Part shown: positions 31,176 to 37,527 of the stretch, one piece after another
How the letters are laid out: each line of letters opens with the position of its first letter
Numbering within the stretch: the stretch's first letter is position 1
Source of the DNA: HRBIN15 sp039630445
GTDB taxonomy: Bacteria; Armatimonadota; Fimbriimonadia; Fimbriimonadales; GBS-DC
Direction: 5' to 3'
DNA: 39,254 nucleotides
NCBI GenBank assembly: GCA_039630445.1
Contig: JBCNVA010000082.1
Location: 1 to 39,254 of the forward strand
Made by a program: the position numbers and the translations under genes
The notes under the pieces: generated by a model
The model's database searches: none
What the model was told of the DNA's origin: nothing
Seen by the model: only the letters and a program-made list of their open reading frames with translations

Positions 31176-32675
31176 GTGCATCGCCTAACGGGGATAGAGA
31201 CGGAGTATGGCTTGTATGTGGAGGGTCGGGGGGTCGCCGACCAGATGCTCGAAGCGATGGGGGTCGTCCGCAGTTGTCCCTTCCCTGCGGTTCGCTGCTG
31301 GGACTATCGTCTGGAGGATCCGCGGCGCGATATGCGCGGCTTCCGCGTAGACCATCTGGAGGTGGACCCACATGATGCCCAAATCGAACGCGAGCATCCC
31401 GTCCCTCTTTCGGAACGCGAGGCGCGTTCTGACCATGCGCTGGGCAACGGCGCACGGCTCTATAATGACCACGCCCACCCCGAATACGCCACCCCCGAAT
31501 GTCGACGCCTGCTGGAGCTGATTGCTCACGATAAGGCGGGCGAGCGCATCGTGCTGACATGCGCCCGCGCCTACGAGCAGCGCACTGGCAACAAGGTCAC
31601 CATTTACAAAAACAACACCGATCATCACGGCAGCAGCTACGGTTGCCACGAGAGCTACTCCCTCTCACGCCAAGTCCCCTTCGAAGTGCTGCTAAGCAAC
31701 ATGCTGCCTTTTTTGGTGACGCGGATGCTCTATGCGGGTGCGGGCAAGGTGGGTGTGGAAGTGGAGCCGAACCCGCGCGTGCCGTTCCAGCTCTCGCAAC
31801 GCGCCGATTTCTATATGGACATCATGAATGTGGAGACGCTCTACCGGCGTCCGATTTTCAACACGCGCGACGAGCCGCACGCGCAGATGCGCCGCTACCG
31901 TCGCTTGCATGTCATCTGTGGCGACGCGAACATGAGCGAATACGCCACGGCACTCAAAGTGGGCACAACGGCTCTCGTGCTGGATCTGACCGAATCGGGT
32001 TGGCTTACCCCTATTTCTATCCCGAACCCCGTGCGGGCTGCCCAAAATCTCTCGCGCGATCCCGATATGAAGTGGCTTGTGGAAACTGACGACGGCACGG
32101 TCAGCGCCATCGACATTCAACGCGCCTACTGGCAGGCAGCCTATGAACGGTTCGCAGGACGCGATGCCGAGACCGACTGGCTCCTGCGCGAGTGGCAAAC
32201 GGTGCTGGATGTGCTGGAGGCAGACCCCGACCTGCTCGCCGATCGCCTCGACTGGGTCGCCAAACGCCAGCTGCTAAACCTCTATGTCGAGTCGGAAGGG
32301 GTTTCGTGGGACGACCCTGTGCTCTTTGCCCTCGACTTGGAGTATCATAACATAGACCCTGATGAAGGTCTCTACTATGCGCTGGTGGAGCAGGGGCGCA
32401 TGCTCCGGCTGGTTAGCGAGGAAGCCGTTGAGCATGCCATGCACCAGCCACCGATGGACACTCGCGCAGCCATTCGTGGACTGTGCATCCAGCGATTTGC
32501 CGAGCAGATCGAAACGCTCAACTGGGAGCGTATTATCCTGCGCAACGCGGAGCAGACGGTTCGGCTCGACCTGAGCCGGCTGATCGATATCGATTTGCGT
32601 ACGCTGAGCCGCCGTCTGACGACGGCTCCCGACATCACGACCTTCGTTCGAATGGTCAAGGAGGTTCAACCATGA
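31176..32675 (+). CDS. dop: Depupylase/deamidase-family enzyme Dop (UBact-specific)
   Basis: The protein has 499 residues of the Dop/PafA group, related to glutamine synthetase. It begins RLTGIETEYGLYVEG (metal-binding Glu8 and Glu10). The catalytic Asp is Asp98 in NGARLYNDHAHPEYATPEC, where Dop has the DHAHPEY form and PafA has D-x-GSHPEY. YKNNTDHHGSSYGCHE, FNTRDEPHAQ and RRLHVICGDANMSEYATALKVG complete the nucleotide site. Dop cuts the isopeptide bond between the tag and its target and, where the tag ends in Gln, deamidates it. The tag here ends in Glu, so deamidation should not be needed. It overlaps ubact by 4 nt. Confidence 0.93.
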   Translation: MHRLTGIETEYGLYVEGRGVADQMLEAMGVVRSCPFPAVRCWDYRLEDPRRDMRGFRVDHLEVDPHDAQIEREHPVPLSEREARSDHALGNGARLYNDHAHPEYATPECRRLLELIAHDKAGERIVLTCARAYEQRTGNKVTIYKNNTDHHGSSYGCHESYSLSRQVPFEVLLSNMLPFLVTRMLYAGAGKVGVEVEPNPRVPFQLSQRADFYMDIMNVETLYRRPIFNTRDEPHAQMRRYRRLHVICGDANMSEYATALKVGTTALVLDLTESGWLTPISIPNPVRAAQNLSRDPDMKWLVETDDGTVSAIDIQRAYWQAAYERFAGRDAETDWLLREWQTVLDVLEADPDLLADRLDWVAKRQLLNLYVESEGVSWDDPVLFALDLEYHNIDPDEGLYYALVEQGRMLRLVSEEAVEHAMHQPPMDTRAAIRGLCIQRFAEQIETLNWERIILRNAEQTVRLDLSRLIDIDLRTLSRRLTTAPDITTFVRMVKEVQP

Positions 32676-32860
32676 TCTGGCAAACGGAAGAGCGATTGCG
32701 GCGCCCGATTCCGCAGGATCCGATCACCAAACCGGGCGGCGATGGGGACGGTCCTACCCGCCCCGATGTGAAGCGTCCCGATACGAATGAACTGCTCAAG
32801 CGGATGCGGCGGATCGACCCGGAGCAGGCGCGTCGCTATCGCCAGCGCAGTGGTGAGTAG
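32672..32860 (+). CDS. ubact: UBact: Pup-like ubiquitin-like protein modifier
   Basis: The protein has 62 residues. It is low-complexity and Arg/Asp/Pro-rich at the N-terminus (DPITKPGGDGDGPTRPDVK), then a helix-forming DTNELLKRMRRIDPEQARRY and the ending RQRSGE. The R-x-SGE ending and length match UBact, the Pup relative described in Gram-negative phyla. The C-terminal Glu is the residue that PafA would join to target lysines. The start overlaps the dop stop (ATGA), with GGAGG about 7 nt upstream. It is followed 1 nt later by prcB. Confidence 0.93.
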   Translation: MIWQTEERLRRPIPQDPITKPGGDGDGPTRPDVKRPDTNELLKRMRRIDPEQARRYRQRSGE

Positions 32861-32861
32861 T

Positions 32862-33647
32862 ATGCAAGCGCATCAGGGCGATTTTGCAAGCCTGCTTCGG
32901 GAGTGGCAGGCACGAACGGGCACGACGCTGCCCCTGTTTGCTCCCCTCGCAAGTGGGGGCACCCCATACGAGGGGTTAGAAATCCACGGCACGACCGTGA
33001 TTGCCGTCAAGTTCAAGGGCGGCGTGCTGAATGTGGGCGACCGCCGCGCCACCGCTGCCAACGCGGTGATGTATGACCGCGCTGATAAAATCATTCCCTT
33101 AGATGACTACACGCTGATTGCCATTGCAGGTGCGTATGGACGCGCGATGGAAGTGGTGCGCTACCTGCGCCACGCCTTCAAGTATTACGCCCGCAGCCAG
33201 CTCCAGCCGATGAGCCTCGACGGCAAGCTGCAGGAGGTGAGCCGGATACTTGCCGCGAACCTGCCCAGCGCACTGAGCGGTATCGGGCTATTCATCCCGA
33301 TCCTTAGCGCATATGACCCCGATCAGGACGCTGGGCGCATCTTTTTCTATGATGCCAGTGGCGCCCGCTTCGAAACACCCGATTACGGCGCTGCCGGCTC
33401 GGGCGCTGAGCGCATCCGCGGCGTGTTCGACTACATCGCCAAGACCAAGGGTCCATTCAGTGAGCGATCGCTGGATGAAGTGCTGCGCGAGGCGGTGCTG
33501 CTGCTGGATATTGCTGCCGACCTGGACGCTGCCACAGGAGGCATCGATAAGGTGCTGCCCACTGCCCGCTATGTGAATCGCGAGGGCGTGTTCGAAGTGC
33601 CCGAATCGACCTTGCGCGAGCTTGTCGCTTCCCTGCGCGGAGGCTGA
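32862..33647 (+). CDS. prcB: Proteasome beta subunit PrcB
   Basis: The protein has 261 residues from the ATG at 32862; a longer in-frame start at 32787 would lie inside ubact. The first ~43 residues are a propeptide ending EIHG, and the mature protein begins TTVIAVKF at Thr44, the nucleophile. The mature residues equivalent to Asp17 (GDRRAT) and Lys33 (DKIIPLD) are present. The AGAYGRAMEV and helix-rich middle are as in bacterial beta subunits. PrcB carries the proteolytic sites inside the 20S core. It follows ubact by 1 nt and precedes prcA by 4 nt. Confidence 0.95.
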   Translation: MQAHQGDFASLLREWQARTGTTLPLFAPLASGGTPYEGLEIHGTTVIAVKFKGGVLNVGDRRATAANAVMYDRADKIIPLDDYTLIAIAGAYGRAMEVVRYLRHAFKYYARSQLQPMSLDGKLQEVSRILAANLPSALSGIGLFIPILSAYDPDQDAGRIFFYDASGARFETPDYGAAGSGAERIRGVFDYIAKTKGPFSERSLDEVLREAVLLLDIAADLDAATGGIDKVLPTARYVNREGVFEVPESTLRELVASLRGG

Positions 33648-33651
33648 GACC

Positions 33652-34404
33652 ATGCTCACCCCTTACGATTTTCAGGAGAACCTTCAGCAGCGGGCGCAGT
33701 ATATCCGCAACCGCCTGCAGGCAGGCAGCCCCGTGATCGGCATCAGCTACGATAATGGCGTGTTGCTGCTGACCACGCGCCGACGCGGGCGCAAGGTGTT
33801 CGAAATCTATGACCGCTTGATGCTCTCCGCGATAGGCAATCAGGCGGATGTGGAGACGCTGCGGCTGGCTGCCATCGATTTTGCGCATCAGGAGGGCTTC
33901 GTGCGCAGCCCCGACGATGTGACGGTGCAGCGAGTGGTCGGCTTTGCGCTTAGCCCCGCGCTCAAAAAGGCGTTTGGCGACCCCTTGACGACCCCCTTCG
34001 TGGTGCGCGCCCTATTTGCAGAGCTGCACCCAACGCCTGAGCGCGACCTATTCTACATCCTCAACTATGATGGCGAATTCCTCCCTGCAGAGCGGTTCGC
34101 CGTGATTGCGGGCACAACGGGCGCGGAAGAGCAAGCCACACGCTACCTAAGTGGAGCACTGGATGGCATACCGACCTTCGAGAAGGCAATCCCTGCCGCG
34201 ATGGTGGCATGGGGCATCGCGCGCGAAGCCGCCATGCAGGAAGAAACGGTGTCAATCCCCGAATCGCGCGCTCGAGAACGCCTGCGCGAGGAGCTGCAGG
34301 AAGCGCAGCTTGAAGTAGGAATCTTAGAACGGCAGACCCTGCGCGAGAACCGCTTCCGGCTTGTTCCAGCGGAACAACTGCAGGGCTATCTGCGTCATTT
34401 ATAG
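33652..34404 (+). CDS. prcA: Proteasome alpha subunit PrcA
   Basis: The protein has 250 residues. The ATG at 33652 is preferred to an in-frame start 30 nt upstream inside prcB, since GGAGG at 33639-33643 precedes it and YDFQENLQQRAQYIRNRLQ is the usual N-terminal alpha helix that gates the core. No N-terminal Thr is exposed; the subunit is structural. The Glu-rich C-terminal helix (RERLREELQEAQLEVG) and the tail RLVPAEQLQGYLRHL are of the kind found in bacterial alpha subunits. Directly after the stop comes the second octamer array, then pafA. Confidence 0.94.
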   Translation: MLTPYDFQENLQQRAQYIRNRLQAGSPVIGISYDNGVLLLTTRRRGRKVFEIYDRLMLSAIGNQADVETLRLAAIDFAHQEGFVRSPDDVTVQRVVGFALSPALKKAFGDPLTTPFVVRALFAELHPTPERDLFYILNYDGEFLPAERFAVIAGTTGAEEQATRYLSGALDGIPTFEKAIPAAMVAWGIAREAAMQEETVSIPESRARERLREELQEAQLEVGILERQTLRENRFRLVPAEQLQGYLRHL

Positions 34405-34474
34405 CGAATGGCGAAGTGGCGAAGTCGCAAAGTGGCGAAATGGCGAAGTTGCGAAGTGGCGAATGGTGAAGTAG
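34405..34474 (+). repeat. Octamer tandem array (CGAARTGG-like), prcA-pafA gap
   Basis: About nine units, seven of 8 bp (for example CGAAGTGG, CGAAATGG, CAAAGTGG) and two of 7 bp (CGAATGG), begin at the base after the prcA stop. They lead into TAGAAGAGGTGAATG, where GAGG serves as a Shine-Dalgarno sequence for pafA. This is the same octamer as at 24835-24914. Confidence 0.9.
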
Positions 34475-34490
34475 CGCGTAGAAGAGGTGA

Positions 34491-35972
34491 ATGCTGATGA
34501 TAGGTCGCCGTATCTTTGGGATTGAGACGGAGTTCGGCTGTTTTGTGCGTGATGAGCGCGTGGGCACCTCCGAAACAGTCGTCGAAGCGGTCAAGAACTA
34601 CGCCTTCCACAAGGCGCGGCTCGGCTTGATAGATCTAACCGCGCGCGACGAAGCGTTTGAGCCTGCCCGCAGCGGCGGGTTTCTCATCAACGGTGGACGG
34701 CTCTATATTGATGCCGTAGGCAGCCATCTGGAGTACGCCACGCCCGAATGTGCCAGCCTGTTTGACCTTGTGCGCCACGAGAAGGCAGGGCAGCGCATCA
34801 TTGTCGACATCCTACGCGGGCTGGGCTGGGAGGAGCGGGTCAGCTTCCACAATAATAATGTGGACCACTTCGCCGGGCATACCTTCGGCTGCCACGAGAA
34901 CTACCTAATTCGTACCGACGATCGCCTCCCCTCCGACTGGCACAAAACGGTGCTGCCTTTTTTGACCACGCGCCAGATTTTTGCGGGCGCAGGGCGCGTG
35001 GGCGGACACCGCCTCGAACACGCCGGCTTCCGTCCCTCCCTGTCCGAAGTCGCCGAGCATCCGATCGACTTCATCTGGGTCTCGAATGTCTATAATGTGG
35101 AGCCAGACCCGACGGTGACCTATCAGCTCTCGCAGCGTGCCGACCACATTGTGCGGGAGAATGCCTCCCGCGTGCGTTTCAATCGTGCAATTATCAACCC
35201 AAAATGGGACAGCGTGTATGGCTACCAGAACTATCAACGGCTGCACCTGCTGTTTGGCGAGGGCAACATGAGCGAGTACGCCATGGCGCTCAAGATTGGC
35301 ACCACCTGCCTCGTGCTCGATTTAGCTGAGTCGCGGGCGTTGCCGAACTGGCTGCGCTTGCAGGATGCGCTCCATACGCTCAAAAGCGTCTCGCGCGACC
35401 CAACCCGCAAATGGATCGTGCAGATGCTCGACGGCAGTACCATCAGCGCGATCGATCTGCAGCGCATCTATCTGCAACTGGCGCAGCGACGCTTCGCTGG
35501 GCGGGATCCAGAAACCGACTGGGTGCTGCAGGAATGGGAGTATGTGCTGGATATGCTCGAAAGCGACCCCGAAAAGCTGGAGGATCGCATCGATTGGCTC
35601 ATCAAGCTCAAGGTATTGCGTACCTATATGGAGGAGACGGGCGCCAAATGGGGCGATGACGCGCTGCACGCCGTTGATATGGAGTACCACAACATCCACC
35701 CAGAGCAGGGACTCTATTACGCCCTGCAGCAGATGGGCGAGGTGCAACGGCTGGTGGACGATGTGCAGATCGAGGCGGCGATGACCACACCCCCTCAAAA
35801 CACGCGCGCCGCCGCCCGCGGCTACATCATCAAACGCCTCGCCGAACGGCGCTACAACCGCTACTACATCGACTGGGATATCGTCTATGTGGACCGCAAC
35901 CGCCAGGTTGACATGCGCGACCCGTTCAGCACTTACCCACGCGAGACCGAGCGATTCGTGAGCATGCTCTAA
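34491..35972 (+). CDS. pafA: Proteasome accessory factor PafA (UBact ligase)
   Basis: The protein has 493 residues. It opens with RRIFGIETEFGCFV (metal-binding Glu12 and Glu14), has Asp74 in GGRLYIDAVGSHLEYATPEC, NNNVDHFAGHTFGCHENYL, and a C-terminal RDPFSTYPRETERFVSML that is characteristic of PafA rather than Dop. PafA activates the C-terminal Glu of the tag with ATP and joins it to target lysines. The GSHPEY of the family reads GSHLEY here. The start ATG at 34491 (or ATG 34497) is preceded by GAGG. It is in the same direction as the other proteasome genes but separated from prcA by the octamer array, so it may have its own expression. Confidence 0.94.
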   Translation: MLMIGRRIFGIETEFGCFVRDERVGTSETVVEAVKNYAFHKARLGLIDLTARDEAFEPARSGGFLINGGRLYIDAVGSHLEYATPECASLFDLVRHEKAGQRIIVDILRGLGWEERVSFHNNNVDHFAGHTFGCHENYLIRTDDRLPSDWHKTVLPFLTTRQIFAGAGRVGGHRLEHAGFRPSLSEVAEHPIDFIWVSNVYNVEPDPTVTYQLSQRADHIVRENASRVRFNRAIINPKWDSVYGYQNYQRLHLLFGEGNMSEYAMALKIGTTCLVLDLAESRALPNWLRLQDALHTLKSVSRDPTRKWIVQMLDGSTISAIDLQRIYLQLAQRRFAGRDPETDWVLQEWEYVLDMLESDPEKLEDRIDWLIKLKVLRTYMEETGAKWGDDALHAVDMEYHNIHPEQGLYYALQQMGEVQRLVDDVQIEAAMTTPPQNTRAAARGYIIKRLAERRYNRYYIDWDIVYVDRNRQVDMRDPFSTYPRETERFVSML

Positions 35973-35981
35973 GGAGATGCC

Positions 35982-36005
35982 ATGAAGGTGCAACCACTTT
36001 CTTGA
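35982..36005 (+). other. Seven-codon open frame with strong Shine-Dalgarno after pafA
   Basis: AAGGAG (35971-35976) overlapping the pafA stop lies 5 nt before an ATG that encodes MKVQPLS and a stop. This could be a leader peptide, the remnant of a gene that once followed pafA, or chance. The methyltransferase start lies 30 nt further downstream with its own AGGAGG. Confidence 0.2.
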
Positions 36006-36034
36006 TGCACGACCTTCTGCAGGAGGCAAGGTAG

Positions 36035-36901
36035 ATGAGCGTTTCCTTCGATCCGACAATGCGCGAGAGAGTCGAACAGCAGCTGCGGAATGAAGGAGTA
36101 ACACGCTCCGTGGACAGCGTGATTGCCCAGTTTGAATATGAGCGACGCATGGCGGAGCAACTCAGGAAAGCTAGCCCTGCCGAGCGACGCCTGTTATATA
36201 AGCAGGCTTATAATGAGCTTTTTGCGATGTTTCCCGACCATCCAGAGTTAGCCGCAGATATTAATAATAGAAAATTAAGAGCATCAAGAATATTTGATAA
36301 AATAAGTAATTTCATTAATGAAAATGTAGTCTTTTTGGATATTGGGGCGGGGGACTGCCTCCTTTCGTACATAGTGGCTCAACACGCCAAGTGGGTCTAT
36401 GCCTTAGAAGTTACTGAGCAGAAACTTGAGCTGAGCGACCGTCCCCCTAACTTCAGCCTTGTCCTTTTTGACGGGTTCGAGTTTCCCCTGCCCAATGAAA
36501 GCATCAATGTTGCCTTTAGCCACCAAGTTCTCGAACACCTGCATCCAGACGACGCGCGGCTACATTTGCGAGAGGTGTTTCGGGTGCTTCGCCCAGACGG
36601 CTGCTATATCTGCGTCACTCCACACCGATTCGCAGGTCCCCACGATATTTCAAAATATTTTTCGCGAGAACCATTAGGACTTCATCTCAAAGAGTATACT
36701 TATAACGATATAATGAAACTATTCAAATCTGAAGGATTCAAAGATGTTAAGGTTTTTATAAAAAGACATTTATTGCCTATTTCATTTGTATCTGCTTTAG
36801 AGAGCATCCTTTCAGTATTGCCTTATTTAATTCGTAAAAAATTGTTTATGAAATCTATTTCTCTCGCATCTATTTCTATTGTCGCCAGAAAAAGTACTTG
36901 A
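36035..36901 (+). CDS. Class I SAM-dependent methyltransferase, AT-rich
   Basis: The protein has 288 residues. The SAM-binding motif FLDIGAGDCLLSYIV (about 105-119) is followed by an acidic loop VYALEVTEQKLEL, then FSHQVLEHLHPDDARLHLREVFRVLRPDGCYICVTPH, typical of Methyltransf_11/23-type enzymes. The methylated substrate cannot be told. AGGAGG lies 8 nt before the ATG. Parts of the gene (about 36240-36330 and 36640-36900) are strongly AT-rich and use ATA, AGA and TTA codons that neighbours avoid, pointing to recent transfer. The C-terminal ~60 residues (LLPISFVSALESILSVLPYLI) are hydrophobic and could bind the membrane. It is convergent with the adenosyltransferase gene. Confidence 0.88.
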   Translation: MSVSFDPTMRERVEQQLRNEGVTRSVDSVIAQFEYERRMAEQLRKASPAERRLLYKQAYNELFAMFPDHPELAADINNRKLRASRIFDKISNFINENVVFLDIGAGDCLLSYIVAQHAKWVYALEVTEQKLELSDRPPNFSLVLFDGFEFPLPNESINVAFSHQVLEHLHPDDARLHLREVFRVLRPDGCYICVTPHRFAGPHDISKYFSREPLGLHLKEYTYNDIMKLFKSEGFKDVKVFIKRHLLPISFVSALESILSVLPYLIRKKLFMKSISLASISIVARKST

Positions 36902-36927
36902 GCGACTGGGACCCATCTCAAAGCGGC

Positions 36928-37476
36928 TCACCCTGTCCGTCGTGTCCAGCGCACATCGGGCACGCCCGCACGATGATTGGCAACCCGCGCCATCACAAAC
37001 AGCAGGTCGCCCAGCCGATTGAGGTACTTGATAATCACGCCGCTGACCGTGCTGTGGCGACTGAGAGTGACCACGCGCCGTTCAGCGCGGCGGCAGATGG
37101 TGCGGGCAAGGTGCAGCGCACTTGCAGCAGGCGTGCCACCAGGCAGAATGAACTGGCGCAACGGCTCCAGCTCCGCCTCCAGCTGGTCGATCGCCCTTTC
37201 TAACGCTTCTACCTCCGCTTCCCCCAGCGCAGCGAACTGCGCGGCGCGCTCTGGCGGCGACGCCAGCTCCGCCCCCATATCAAACAGCTGGCTCTGAATG
37301 CGCTCCAGCAGAGCGTTCAGGTCGTCATGTTCAATAAAGCAGCGTGCCAGCCCCAGCGCGGCGTTCAGTTCATCCACTGTACCGTAGGCTTCCACACGCA
37401 CATCGTCTTTGGGCACACGCTGCCCTCCGATCAGCCCCGTCTCGCCTGTGTCGCCCGTCCGCGTATAGATGCGCAT
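36928..37476 (-). CDS. Cob(I)alamin adenosyltransferase, PduO type
   Basis: From the ATG at 37476 the protein has 182 residues, the usual PduO length; an in-frame extension to 37611 would overlap the divergent histidine kinase gene. The start MRIYTRTGDTGETGLIGGQRV is the ATP-binding motif, and the conserved YGTVDELNAALGLAR, RRAERRVVTL and YLNRLGDLLFVMAR blocks follow. The enzyme transfers the adenosyl group of ATP to cobalt(I) corrinoids to make coenzyme B12. A TACACT box 6 nt before the ATG suggests a leaderless transcript. No other cobalamin gene is nearby. Confidence 0.94.
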   Translation of the reverse strand: MRIYTRTGDTGETGLIGGQRVPKDDVRVEAYGTVDELNAALGLARCFIEHDDLNALLERIQSQLFDMGAELASPPERAAQFAALGEAEVEALERAIDQLEAELEPLRQFILPGGTPAASALHLARTICRRAERRVVTLSRHSTVSGVIIKYLNRLGDLLFVMARVANHRAGVPDVRWTRRTG

Positions 37477-37482
37477 AGCAGA

Positions 37483-37521
37483 AGTGTACCCTGCCAGAGC
37501 CGAGCGACACGAAGGTATACT
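37483..37521. promoter_or_regulatory. Divergent leaderless promoters (adenosyltransferase / histidine kinase)
   Basis: On the minus strand TACACT (37483-37488) lies 6 nt before the adenosyltransferase ATG. On the plus strand TATACT (37516-37521) lies 6 nt before the kinase ATG. Both spacings put the expected transcription start at the start codon. Confidence 0.5.
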
Positions 37522-37527
37522 CATGCC

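Noticed and set aside
31176..32675. Glutamine synthetase
   Set aside because: The fold is shared, but the GIETEYG start, DHAHPEY motif and neighbouring ubact and prcB/prcA genes identify Dop.
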